From contig OENT01000073.1 of assembly GCA_900239685.1 (NCBI GenBank), positions 127,959-191,958 on the forward strand: a stretch of 64,000 nucleotides of DNA. The letters run 5' to 3'. Below are positions 36,437 to 47,984 of the stretch, one piece after another. Numbering within the stretch: position 1 is the stretch's first letter; each line of letters starts with the position of its first letter. Both the position numbers and the translations under genes were made by a program. The notes under the pieces were generated by a model. It had not been told where the DNA came from. It ran no database searches and saw nothing but the letters and a program-made list of their open reading frames with translations. This DNA comes from Rotaria macrura. Lineage: Eukaryota > Rotifera > Eurotatoria > Philodinida > Philodinidae.

Positions 36437-37060
36437 ACATACGATATAAAAGTCTCAACGAAAAAGTGTTGAAATCTGTTTTACCATTTTGATGGATTCC
36501 CAACCAAGCAAACTTTGTTTGCTCAAAAGAGCAAAGTTCAAACAACAAATATTGCAACAGAAAACGTTTTCTAGAATAAATCTGAGATGTTAGAAAAACT
36601 AAAACTTGAACAGCAATGAAAAAAATGTCTTGCAAATTTACTATCGTGTAGTATAAACATTGTGCTTTCTGATGGTGTATTGAAGATTTCGTGTATCCTT
36701 GGTATTGATACATATAAATATAAGATTATTCTAAAGGAGTCTATATGATTTGGTCTTCCGACAACCTGACCATTTTATAACGATTAAAATAACTATCTTT
36801 TATATTGTTTCCATCTGCTTAAATATCATGATTGAACGTATTTCAATCAAATGACGCAAAAATTAAGTCAGTGCAGCTTAAGTTTTAATCTTTCCATCGT
36901 CTTTGATTCATTTGGAAAAATATGCTAGCTACAAACTTTCTTATTGGAACTGTCCTCTTTCCAACAAAAATAAGTTTTATTGGTTGGGAATTCATCAAAA
37001 CGATGAAATAGATTTCGACATTTTTTCCACGACTTTTGCATTGTATTCTATTTAGCGATT
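36437..37060. repeat. Fold-back repeat in the CTP synthase relic
   Basis: The left arm (36437-36535) and right arm (36961-37060) are inverted relative to each other, at roughly 75-80% identity by eye. They share, for example, TTTTGATGGATTCCCAACCA on the left and TTTTGATGAATTCCCAACCA in the reverse complement of the right. The element lies in what was an intron between two CTP synthase exons and probably enlarged it. Confidence 0.55.
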
Positions 37061-38819
37061 TGTAGGCTAGGATAAAAATACTTGATTGCAGATAAGTACT
37101 ATCCACATCGATTTTTGATTACATCTCTATGCTTTTGACGTTGAAATATTCCACTGCATGATATCGCTCAACTGCACATGCTTCTAATGAACAAGAACTA
37201 TTGACATTAAGAAAATGTGAGATGAATTCTAGTCAATTCATCAGAGTTGTCGCCCAAGTGTTTTTAAATTTAAATATGTGAAGCAGCTATTTATGAGATG
37301 TTTTTTGTTCTAAAGTTTGTCTGTAGATAAGCATCATGACTGTAGAATCTTTGGACAAGATGAGCTCAGACGAATATCCATTTTCATTACCTATGAATTG
37401 TTCTACACTATTTCATATGGGTAGTTCGCCTGGTCATTTTTTAAATATTCGTTGAATATTTAGTGATTTCAAAAGATAACACAGCAATGATACATATTGA
37501 CTGACTGTCAACAGTTTCTAATTCTGTATTTTAATGAATATGCTGATCAACGATGGGCTATAGATCCGAACAATCTTCTTTCTTTTTGTTATCTCTAAAG
37601 TATATAAGCCTATTCTTAAATCACTCATACATGCTTTCGAAATCAACATGTTCGACAAAAGTAATATCACTAAGCTTTTCATCATTTAGTATATTCTATC
37701 AACATATCATTCTATGGTTATAGTAAAGTCGATGTAGATTCGATTAATTATGAACGGTTTCTTGATATAACATTGCATTTCGATAGTAATATAACGACTG
37801 ACGGAATTTATCAATGAGTCATTGATAAAGAACGTGAAGGTGGAGGAGGGGCGAGATTACCTTGGAAAGACTGTTCAAGGTTAAATAAATCATATATTCG
37901 ATTTATTACTCTTAATTGAATGGTATTTTCTTTGAGTTATGTTTTACAGTCGTAGGAGATATAAAAGATGCTATTAAAGAATGCGTAGAACGAGTTTTAT
38001 GTATGCATGTCTGTTGATAAGAATAATACTGAACAGAATAGTTGTACGACTAAAGTAAAATAAAAGATTCACAAAAGATCTTCCGTTTTTTAATAAGATT
38101 TTTTCATTTAGTTTTATATTAGTATAGGTGATATCGAAAGTATGTCGTTCCTGGAGACTTTTTTGATAATTTCATGTAGAAAAGGATAATTTTTATGTTG
38201 CTCACGCCTGTCTAGTTCCACAAGTTTGTCTTACACTGATATCGTCAATTACATTATTGCCATTTCATTTTAATTTACTACTATATAGTCAACTACAACG
38301 CAAGAGGACAGAACAAAACCAAATAACACAGTGTAAAAGTTCTAAGCCATCATGGTTCATCATCTGATCTTGTTACTAAATATTCATTTACAATTCATTT
38401 GTCTTGTCCAAGTAAAATTCTGTATTCATTCTTTCTATGGATTATTTGTCAATTAACAACAATGATACCGTAGTCAGAAAAAGAAAATATTAATACGTTT
38501 TTTCTCCAATGAAAGACGATCACATAAATAATTTTAGATATTTCCTTGAATTTCTTCGACATGACGTTATTTCTATACCTGATGTGAATACTCGTTATCG
38601 TATTTCTTTATTACTTCAAGAAAATGGTGTATTCAATTTTCTATCAATGCGTCTTAAGATAACACCAAATGTAATAAGAATCAATCACTGATGCTTAAAA
38701 AGTAAGACTTAATCGAAAGGTAAATTTTTCTCAACGACAATGATACAGACCAAAAGCTTAAATGAACAAACGAATAAAGACACAAAAAAAAATTAACATA
38801 GATATATCTAGACAGTCTA

Positions 38820-39221
38820 TCATCCACTTGTTGAATTAGTTCCAGCAGCAGCAACAGTTGAATTAGTAACATAAATTAATTTTGCACTACTAATAAGACC
38901 AGCTGCACCAATACCAAGTCCTAATCCTAAACCCATGCCAATAACAATGACACCTGCAAGAGCACCAGCAATCAGCAATAATGATTTTCCTCCTGCTGCA
39001 GCAGTACTAGTAGCGGCCTGTACAGGTGCTGAAGCAGGATAAGCATTGAGTGGACCATAGCCCGGACTTGCAGTTTGTGGAAACATTGTAGAGACACTTA
39101 ATGTTAGATTTTGAACAGATACTAATGAAGAGATGCAAGGACAGTTGCCGACTTGTTTATTTCTTTCTAGAAGAAAAAAAAACGAACAGAGAAGGAAAAA
39201 GTAGTCAATACGTAGTAACAT
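38820..39221 (-). CDS. Small Gly/Ala-rich membrane protein, hypothetical
   Basis: This minus-strand frame lies inside the CTP synthase relic. The supported part begins near QVGNCPC. It runs through a Pro/Ala segment (FPQTASPGYGPLNAYPASAP) into one strong transmembrane helix with glycine every other position (LLLIAGALAGVIVIGMGLGL). It then ends in a short tail with NST-type glycosylation sites. The codon pattern of the Ala/Gly tract looks coding. The upstream third (YFFLLCSFFFLL) may be a signal peptide, or simply a translated pyrimidine tract ending in an acceptor CTTCTAG near 39170; in that case a first exon lies further upstream. Function is unknown. Confidence 0.4.
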   Translation of the reverse strand: MLLRIDYFFLLCSFFFLLERNKQVGNCPCISSLVSVQNLTLSVSTMFPQTASPGYGPLNAYPASAPVQAATSTAAAGGKSLLLIAGALAGVIVIGMGLGLGLGIGAAGLISSAKLIYVTNSTVAAAGTNSTSG

Positions 39222-40210
39222 AAAATAGTTAACGATGCGTAACCCTCAAAGACAAACTAAATATCACGATTGCTAGCCTTGAATGAATATACTTGATACC
39301 TGACAGATTGTTATTGTTGTCTAGAAGTGAACGACAATCGGATGAATTTGTTATTATTCTCGTCGGAAAATACACAGACTTAGATGCTTAAATATCTATG
39401 AATAAAGCACTGAAACACTCCGCATTCTTCTATAATCGAAAAAGTGAATATACGAGTAAGAATATAAACTCTTATCAATACATATTCCAATTTTGATTGA
39501 TAGTTTTCAACGCAATGGAATTAGAAGTCATTAAAAAAAAAACAAGATCCAGTCAAATACGATAGCACATTACAGCAACTTTATAGTGCGGAGTAAATGA
39601 GTATTAACATGTCTACTATTTGTCAATGACTTTGACATGTTTTGTTTTGTTTTTAATTTTAGTGGTGTTATTGTACCTGGTGGATTCGGCTCACTTGATG
39701 TTGAAGGTAAAATAGCTGCTATTGAATGGTTATTACGAACAAAATCTGAACTGTTTCTTGGTATTTGTCTTGGTTTATCATTGGTTATCATTCAATTTTC
39801 AAGACATGTTCTACAGTATAATCATGCAAAATTCTTTACTACCATACAAGTGCTCAGACACTTGGACATGAAACAATTTATTTTGTAATAGATTAAAAGA
39901 TTGTTAGTATATATTTTCAAGTACAGTCAAAGAGATCTTTATCACGAACTCTATAGAAAAATTCTATGGAAATATTTATTGAGTTGAAGAACTCGTCGAT
40001 CAACATCAACATGCAGTTAATTTTGATTATCTTGAACAATATGAAGAAGTTGGCGTGAAAGTTATTGGAAGAAGTAATGATAATCAAAGAATGCAAATAC
40101 TTGAACTTAACAATCATTCATACTTTGTCGTTGTTCAATATTATCCAGAATATATCTATATCGCTTCCAGTGAAATCTTTAGCTCCATATCAAGGACTTA
40201 TTTGAATGTG

Positions 40211-43020
40211 CTATGGATTTTGAAATTTTCATGAAAATGTTTTATTACTTGATTTGTTCTACTCGCATTACAGACTGCGTGTGGCAAATTAAAAAATGTA
40301 TTGACACATCGTAGAAAAATAACAAATAACACCTGATGCTGTCGAAAAGCTGTCTGGATCGTTTTTACATGTCAATGTATTGGATCAATCATGATTTATT
40401 TGTTTTTTTTTATTTGTTTGTGATGCTCTGAAGAAACGAACTGACATGTTTTTTTTTTTAATCTTAATATTTTAATCACAATTTGTCAGTGATGAAAATA
40501 AGGATATGTCTATTTTTATCGGTGATCGCTTCCAATAGTGATCAGGCTGTGTTATTAGATATGATCAGTGAATAAGAAGAATCTAAATCTCAGATTTTTC
40601 TAGAGGATTTGATCAAGAATAGTCAATTCGTATGGCTGTAACTCAAATGATTGAGTTAATTAGAAAAATTGTCCATTTTTCATACAAACCTGTCGGTAGT
40701 AATTTTTACGCTTTACACAGGTGAAAAGAAACAATTTATTTCTTCTTTAGCTACACTAAATTAAGTAGGACGAGGTAATAGTTAGATAAAGTGACACGGA
40801 AAATAATTTCAATGACATTGTTTACATTTTCTGTCTTAGAGAAGGCTAGATAGATAGGTAAAATATTTGTCAGACACATAAAGATTAACAGAAGACTATA
40901 TTTTTAGCACAGCGAAGAAAGAATAAGCTTGATATTTCTCCTTTCAATTTGATGCAAAGCATCGTTTTGAGGATTGAAGAAACATCTATTTGTCTAAAAA
41001 AAAACGAATCACTAATATTTGAGTATCTGTTATAACTAATCGAATTTTCTCCACTCTTTCGATGATCAATGATTACGAGAAATATTTTTCATTTCCTTAC
41101 TTTATTGAAGAAACTTCATTCATATCAACCAACTTATCGAAGCTCGAGTCTACATGACGTGTAGCCATGTACACATCCTTCGGTATCGTCACACTATAAG
41201 GACATTCACCAAAAAGCCTATAGAAATCATATTTCATCGATTGATAATTTATCGTACATAGAAGAGATTTTTAAACTTCATGTTACAATGACATAAAAGT
41301 TTTGAAAGTAGATAGAGTGAAGGAGAAAATGATTGTTGAAAAATTGTGATTCTTCTTAATTTTTGAATGAAGTCTTTTAGTTGATCTCAAACCATCATAC
41401 ACACGTACCTTTTGATAGCCTTGTTCGATGTCTCATAGAAAAACGATACTTCTAATTATTATTTCAAATCACCCATGATATGTTTGTAAAAAACTATTAA
41501 AGCAAATACCATCCATTGAAAAGCATTCGACTGCTCTGCGATTTTAAAAGACTTGAGCAAAAGTTGTATCCTATGGATATTTGTTGATCATTCTTCCTTT
41601 TGACGAATAATAGTTAAGGGTTGGCAAGCAATCCCACACAGTGCCAAAAATGATCATTCACAACGGAAAAAAATATTTTAACTCGAAACTACTTCGAACC
41701 AGAAAACAATGGCATGACTTGCACGGGCCTTATACCGATTATAACACGATACTGGCAATGAAAGACAAGGATAGATCGTAACTCAATCGTGAATCAGATC
41801 TTGAATTAGACCTCAAAAACGTGACCCAGGAATTCTTTAGATCCGTTCGGCCCGGCTCGGGCTCGAATGAAATTTCTTTTAGATTTTGTTTCCAATGATA
41901 ATCATATGTTGCTAGGGTAATTGCCAAGATACTTGGAAACAAAATACACAATATTATTTTGAGTTTGATAAGTCCAAGTTTCCAAAAAAATCATCAAAAG
42001 AAAGTGCATTGATTTGAATCACGTTCTGAGTAAAACAAACAATATATATTTTTATGTTTACAAACTCCGTATCGTGTCATTGCACATGGCACGGTACCCT
42101 ATTGTTCAGTCTATGAGCTGAGTTACATCTGTTGGAAGTGCCCCGCATGTTTGAGTGAAAAATGTTTTTCGATTTTGACCGTACAGTAAGCTAGTTGTAA
42201 TCTAATGTAGTTTGTGAAGAAAAAGAAAAAACTGAATTGATATCTTAAGTTTGTAGATAGATTTCCTAACTTGCAATACTCGGATTTATCTCGAGGCTGA
42301 TAGGCTATTTTCTACGGTGTTCTAACTCATCACTGTGCCAACATTTTCAAACAAAGGCGGTTTGAAAAAAGACGCAAACTTCATAGAATTTCTTTTTTTT
42401 TCAGGAAAATGTTAATACGCTTTCCATAAATTCACTCCTTATTCAAAATTGATAGATTGGAATAAGTGTTATTTAAATTTATTAATTTCGATGGTATTTT
42501 ATTTGCAACACAGTTTCTCTACCAACTAGATCCACTCATTAGTTAATAGCATATTTTCGGTATAGAATATTGCATAAAAACGACTGGTTTAAGCGATACT
42601 TCTTGCTTATAATATTAATCATCTACCTCTTAGAGACTTCTAAAATTTAGAAAAAGCATGAATTTTATCATTAACAAGTAAGTTGCTATACATGGTAAAT
42701 GCAGGTAACGCATAGACATTTTTCAACTTCCAACGAATGTATCTAAAGAATCATACGAGGAGAAGACTTGCAATTTTTAACCAATATGCAACTAAAAAAA
42801 TTCTATAATACTTCAAAGTCTGAGCTTCAACTGTCCATCTGTTTATATTTTATGAGTCAAATGCTGATCGGAAACACAGACAAAAGAGGTCCTCAGCTCT
42901 TTGTAGGTGCGACAGAAGTGATAAACCCTGTGAAATACTCCATGTTAATGAATTGCACGGGAAAGAGTTTTGTAGATAAAAGTCAGGGCTCTCTTTTGGT
43001 AAAAACAAAATAGTTATTTC
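40211..43020. other. Gene-free stretch
   Basis: About 2.8 kb with no coding pattern that I can defend. It may contain further decayed remains of the CTP synthase 3' end near its start. Confidence 0.4.
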
Positions 43021-43138
43021 ACTACTCGACGATCTTGACATTGTTCTTTCCAGCTTCTTGTAGATACATTCTTGTCTGGCGAGGCAAGAATGTATATACA
43101 AGAAGCTGGAAAGAACAATGTCAAGATCGTCGACTAGT
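43021..43138. repeat. Near-perfect 54-bp-stem hairpin
   Basis: The left arm 43021-43074 and right arm 43085-43138 are inverted copies with only two mismatches, around a 10-nt loop (TCTGGCGAGG). The near-identity points to a recent origin or to selection on the fold. It lies 177 bp upstream of the MBOAT start codon. Confidence 0.9.
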
Positions 43139-43314
43139 GTCCTCGTTTCTTCACATGTAGAAGAGAAAGGAATTTGTCAATCAAGACAACCAAGAGGAAA
43201 GATGGGTGTGAAACACAATATCGCGTCAAGTCAATACAAAAGATATACCACGTGAGTAGTATTCGCTTACGTGTGGCTTTTAAACACAAAAACAACACTG
43301 TCATAGTTATCAGA

Positions 43315-44301
43315 ATGTCTCTTGAAAAACTGGTTCCCGTCGGGTGGCTTGCACATCTAGTTTCATGTCACTTTATTTTTCGTCATATTCGTAATCATTC
43401 GGTTCGCACCGTGTTAACATTGGTGCCTTGCCTATTACTAACGTACATTGGTTGCCGTGATCTTCCACAACGTGAAATGTCATCGCTTGTTATCACATCA
43501 GCCTACTGGATCATGTCAATGCGTATCATTCACTTGATAATATTCTCAGCGAATGATTTTCGAACATTCTACTCGTTCATTTTCAAAGTATTCTGGACAC
43601 TTTTCCCAGTTGTATCATGTGAATCAATGGACAAACAATGGTCTCCCATCTTTGATATCATTTTGGGAAGTGTTAAAATGATACTAAATCATTGGATTGT
43701 TCGATGGCTTATCAATTGTGAACCGAGTGAAAATTACTCAAGAATGATTATGGTTTCCATCATGGTTCTGACGAGTTCATTTATCATTGATATTCAGATC
43801 TTTATTGTTCGGCTCGTCACTCGAGACAAGTACACACTTCTGTCGATTAACAATTACCCTTTTTTAAGCAAATCATTGCGAGAATTTTGGGGTAGACGGT
43901 ACAACCGTGTGGCTAGTACAGCTTTCCATGAATCCGTTTTTCAGCCCGTCCATTCATTTTCATCTTCATCGACAATTGCAGCTCTAACGACATTTATCTT
44001 CAGTGGACTTCTTCATGCTCATGTTGTCATGGTGCTTCTCAACGATGCACAGGCGATGGTGCCAACATTTACCTTCTTTGTTTTGCACGGTATTGCTTGT
44101 TGCGTAGAAAAACATCTGGCAATTCGGTTACCCGCTCCTCTGGGTTGCTTGACAACGCACCTATTTCTCCTTGTCACAATACCACTATGTATGGCACCAT
44201 ATACAAGACTGGGACCTGCGTATTTTGAATTGAACCGTCCAATGTTGTTCGATGCTCAGTGGATACCAAAATTACCGATACCTAAATCTTGTCTACTATG
44301 A
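43315..44301 (+). CDS. MBOAT / wax-synthase-domain acyltransferase
   Basis: A single exon encodes 328 residues starting MSLEKLVPVGW. The open frame extends upstream, but those 47 residues lack family character. The diagnostic block is LREFWGRRYNRVASTAFHESVF, followed by FIFSGLLHAHVV. These are the FWGRRW and catalytic-His motifs of wax-synthase-type membrane-bound O-acyltransferases. About eight membrane helices are seen. Such enzymes transfer fatty acyl groups to an alcohol or related acceptor in the ER; plants and fungi have many. The lack of introns and an apparently higher GC content than most genes here suggest horizontal acquisition, although animal members exist. A 54-bp-stem hairpin lies directly upstream. 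The acceptor substrate cannot be predicted. Confidence 0.8.
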   Translation: MSLEKLVPVGWLAHLVSCHFIFRHIRNHSVRTVLTLVPCLLLTYIGCRDLPQREMSSLVITSAYWIMSMRIIHLIIFSANDFRTFYSFIFKVFWTLFPVVSCESMDKQWSPIFDIILGSVKMILNHWIVRWLINCEPSENYSRMIMVSIMVLTSSFIIDIQIFIVRLVTRDKYTLLSINNYPFLSKSLREFWGRRYNRVASTAFHESVFQPVHSFSSSSTIAALTTFIFSGLLHAHVVMVLLNDAQAMVPTFTFFVLHGIACCVEKHLAIRLPAPLGCLTTHLFLLVTIPLCMAPYTRLGPAYFELNRPMLFDAQWIPKLPIPKSCLL

Positions 44302-45440
44302 AAAACATTATTCCCTTTTCTGAAAGGGCTATACGCTCCTTAAATATCTTAAAATTTTGTTTGCTTTTTGCTTGTAAACCAATCAGATTTCAGTATGCGC
44401 TAAACCAATAAAAACTAAGCATCGGCTCATAGAAAAAATGTAACCACAGGTAATCGGAGTCGAGGAAGTCGAATCCATGATCAGTTTTTTGGAATTTTGA
44501 GGTTTGACTTTTATAGAACTCACAAAGGAATTTTTACGAAAAAAATAATATTTTTTAAAGTTTGACCAAACATAATCGTAGGTCGGGGAATGGGTACCAC
44601 AGGTCGAAGTTATGAGAGTGAATCATTTTAATAACGAAATTGGTAACCATAACTGTGGGTCATGTTAAGTAGTAACCGATATGTAGCGTTCACGGTCAAG
44701 TGGAGTTTATTATTCAATCATAAAAGCCTTGACCATCTGGTTTTTCTGGGACGCCAGAGTACCCACAAGCTATCACACCTTCTCATCATGGAGCGTTGCT
44801 CGTTTCAACTTCTCCGAACGCAGGGTTTCGGTAAGTTACGATTTCTCTATCGTAGGACTGCCATATGGAATGAGATAAAATTTCATGCAGACTCTAGAAC
44901 TTTCGGAATAACTGGTCCGGAGGGTATAAGATTGAACACAAGGGAGCAACTGACGTGAGATTTGGAAATAGTAGTATATTCTCAAGAATATTCCAGGATT
45001 CATCCTCCTCCTTCGCAACAGAAGGATTATTCTCCTATTCTTTAGAGTCATATACCTGATGAGTCGTCCTGTGATGCCTTGAATATCTTGTCTGTTTTGT
45101 ACTGCATATACTAATAAGTGAGGATTACTTCTAATCTTATAGTACGTAAATGCGATACTTGCACAGAAATTATGAAATAACATGATCATTGATAGGCATA
45201 ATCAATGAAAATTTAAAAACCTAACAAATGCATTGCTGTATACGATTTAATACAGTCTAAGATATATACAGTCTTTTCAAAGCAAGTGTAAAGCTCAACC
45301 TCTGAATGATAATTGATCTCAATTATCATTTAGAGTTGACTTTTTCGAATAAAATTATTTTTACTTAATTCCCAATGAATGACCATTCTTTCAGAGAAGG
45401 GTCAGCGAATCTGAAGGATGAGCGCTACTTGTTCAATATA
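44302..45440. other. Gene-free stretch
   Basis: Frames at 44662-45189 on both strands overlap and show no family motif. No repeat ends were found here before the mariner insertion. Confidence 0.4.
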
Positions 45441-46740
45441 ACGGTTGTTCCAAAAAGAATGACCACTCACTATTCTTCATCTAGCTCGCTTATACTTCAT
45501 GCGAAGGAGTTTATTGTTTTTTGAAAGATTCGTCTTTCTGAACTCCAAAAAAACCAAACAAATGATTAATTGCAACTCATTTCCGTTGTTGTTGGACAAA
45601 TGATACAAGCGGTTAGCTCACCTTATGCAAGATTCGAACAAAAGAGAATCCCTTATTCGTTTGATACTTCGTTTTAATTCATTGATCATAGTCTTTTCTG
45701 ATTTAACTACGTGTCAGTTGATTCGTTGAGCGAACTCATCCCAAGTTGCGTATGCCAAAGGATTGAGATTGTGTGAGTTTGAAGGTAAATGATCATTGTC
45801 GATGCATGCTGGTAATATCGTCTGGAACCATTCTTGAGTTGAGACGAGCTTCTGAGTTTTGGAATCATCCTGTTTGAAAGTTCAATAATTGCTATGAGCC
45901 TCGCTGCCCTAGTTTAAAGCCACCAACCATGCTTGATCGATGTATCGTTGATGATTCATCGTCCCTTTGTCCAGAATGATCAATGGTATCAACCCCATGG
46001 CGCATGTTTCCTAATCAAACCATTACTTTCTACTTTACGCCACCTATTTTATCAGCCTCATCACGATATACTGCCCATATTCGATCGTTTTGAGCTTTGT
46101 ACATGCCATCAAGATTAAAGATTTGCTCATTAGAGAAGAGGATTCTTAAGGTGTCTTCTCTGTGAAAGTTATATCGCATCCAATTTACAAGTTTCATTTT
46201 TTTACTCTTTTCGAAATCTGTCAGAGCTAATTCAACTCTTTTTTGGTTTAAACGATATCCTAGATCTTGTTACAAGATTTTGACAAAAGATCCGTACGAA
46301 ATATTCAGTTCGGTGGCGATTTTTCGGATTGACATCATTGTTTTAAATTTTTCAATCGGTTTCCCCCGTTTTAGATCATTCCTTTGGTTCTGATAATAAA
46401 TGAACGACGCGATGAGGCGACAGATTGATATCACCTATCCCCCTAATCATTTTGCACCTTTGTCGAATGGCTCGAGAACGAGAAAAATCGTTTCAATCTT
46501 CAAAACTTTCCCTTTGAAGATTCACCATTTCCATACTTGGAAAAGACGGGCTTCAGAAGGTTTTCTCCTTTCATTTTGAAAAATTTTACTTTAAAATATC
46601 TTTCGAAAATCAAACCGATAGCTTTGTAGAGAAATAAAATGCGAATAAAAACAAAAGAAAGATGTTGCTTAAGTAGTTAAATTATGAGTGAGAAAATTAC
46701 AACAGAAGGAATGCGTGCCAATTGCTTTTGGAACACCCGT
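45441..46740 (-). mobile_element. Tc1/mariner-type transposon, inactive
   Basis: The ends ACGGTTGTTCCAAAAAGAAT and, reverse-complemented, ACGGGTGTTCCAAAAGCAAT are inverted repeats with three mismatches. TA dinucleotides flank both sides (45439-45440 and 46741-46742), giving an insert of exactly 1,300 bp. A broken transposase lies inside on the minus strand. TA target duplication and length are typical of the Tc1/mariner/IS630 superfamily. Confidence 0.88.
45560..46430 (-). pseudogene. Tc1/mariner transposase pseudogene
   Basis: On the minus strand the helix-turn-helix part reads SIRKIATELNISYG. After an in-frame stop (46270-46272) comes LGYRLNQKRVELAL. The catalytic region ILFSNEQIFNLDGMYKAQND and IWAVYRDEAD follows, then two more stops around KVMV. 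The first catalytic motif, normally SDEK, is SNEQ here, so the metal-binding Asp is gone. Later parts (WDEFAQRIN-like, and NRLYHLSNNNGN near 45600) are in shifted frames. The copy cannot encode a working transposase. Confidence 0.82.
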
Positions 46741-46839
46741 TACAAAGGCGATACTTTTCTATTTCTTCCAAAGCACATTATTGACTTTATCTCTCACAAT
46801 TTCTATGACATAAAAATACTTTTCTTTGTAGAGAACGTG

Positions 46840-47404
46840 TAGGGGTCCAACAAATCTAGAATGGATTTGAAATTTGTCATCAAATCTCTGAGTTTTGGAC
46901 TTGGATTTGGTTTCTGGATTCGGGGTATGGTTAGAACTGAGTTCCTAGCTGTGGATCTCGTCTAGATTTGGATCACATGATTGTTTGTATTACTTGTTTC
47001 AGCTTAGATTTGAGATTTGGAATTGGTGACACGTTTGGGATTTGGACTTGGATATGGGTCTTAGATTTGGATTTGGGATTTTTTTTTCAATCGAACATGA
47101 GTCAAACTTTGTAGTCGTACTACACTGAAACCAAATCTCAATCCCAAATCCAAATCCCACCCAAATCCTAATAGTAATGATACAAACTAAGTACCAAATC
47201 CAAATCCAAATCTAAACAATTTCATATCAACATTTGAGGCTTGAGATTCTTTTCTCCTTTCTGAGACTTTATCTTGAAAATTCTCATCAGATTTGGATAA
47301 TTTAAAACCGCATCCAAACCTAAATCCAAATCTGAATCTCAGCCAAGAAGAACCCCAAATCTATTTGCACCAAATCCCAAGGCCTTGGATTTGTTGCACC
47401 CTTA
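46840..47404. mobile_element. hAT-type MITE with GATTTG arrays
   Basis: The ends TAGGGGTCCAACAAATC and, reverse-complemented, TAAGGGTGCAACAAATC are hAT-like. The flanks AGAACGTG (46832-46839) and TGAACGTG (47405-47412) fit an 8-bp target duplication with one mismatch. The interior consists of GATTTGGA-like units in the left half and their reverse complement (CCAAATCC) in the right half. There is no coding capacity. Confidence 0.7.
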
Positions 47405-47984
47405 TGAACGTGCCCGCATACGGCCATTTTCCCTCATCATATCTTTAAAGTTTCTAACTTGCAAGATTAGAGCATGACTCGTATTCGAATTCTGCATTCA
47501 TGTTCCCGACAGCTTGATAAAATATTTTTCAATCTATGAAGATGCCAAGGTAAGATACAGGGATTTCGGAAAAAATTGCCTTCAGTAACGAATTAATTAT
47601 CAAACAAAGTTATAGAGCTTTCAATACACTGCTAACAGATATGATAATGAAATCGACAATGATTTTAGTTTGGCGGAATTCAATCGAATTTTTTGTACTG
47701 CCATTCGTACGTTCTTTTGCTTGTTTGAGACCCAAAAGTATCCTTATAGAAAGTTTGTGTGACCAGAACACAGTTGGAGTTGAGGTGAAATTTTGAGACC
47801 TATTCAATGGTGAGCGAAACAACCAACGCACATTTTTCAGGTGGTTTTAACAGAGGTTCGCATACCTCTAATAGTGACCGGCCGTAGCTACTTCTGATCT
47901 TTCGGTTATGAGTATCAGGGCAGAAAGAGCATTCGACTTTTCTTATACATCTCTATTTTTTCCGTTGTAGGTTAAAGAAGGAAA

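Larger units (their letters stand above)
36083..40210 (+). pseudogene. CTPS1: CTP synthase pseudogene
   Basis: Fragments of CTP synthase appear in the right order on one strand. They are a possible MKYI start at 36083, IDPYYSIDARSFSPYDRYKI (36216-36291), VDSINYERFLDITL (about 37730) and DYLGKTVQ near 37850. VVGDIKDAIKECVERV follows a short intron, then GDIESMSFLETF (about 38130) and a frame-shifted VAHACLVPQ. The synthetase-domain end VISIPDVNTRYRISLLLQENGVF lies at about 38570-38635. The glutaminase segment GVIVPGGFG...FLGICLGLSL lies at 39661-39780 and keeps its nucleophile Cys, while a late VQYYPE has Tyr for the catalytic His. An in-frame TGA sits at 37815-37817, and several further frameshifts and missing pieces exist. 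The functional enzyme makes CTP from UTP and glutamine. Old introns are still visible, so this is a decayed gene and not a retrocopy. Confidence 0.85.

Noticed and set aside
44836..45189. 117-codon minus-strand frame rich in Arg and Ile
   Set aside because: No recognisable family, overlaps an equally long frame on the other strand, and lacks coding-like composition.
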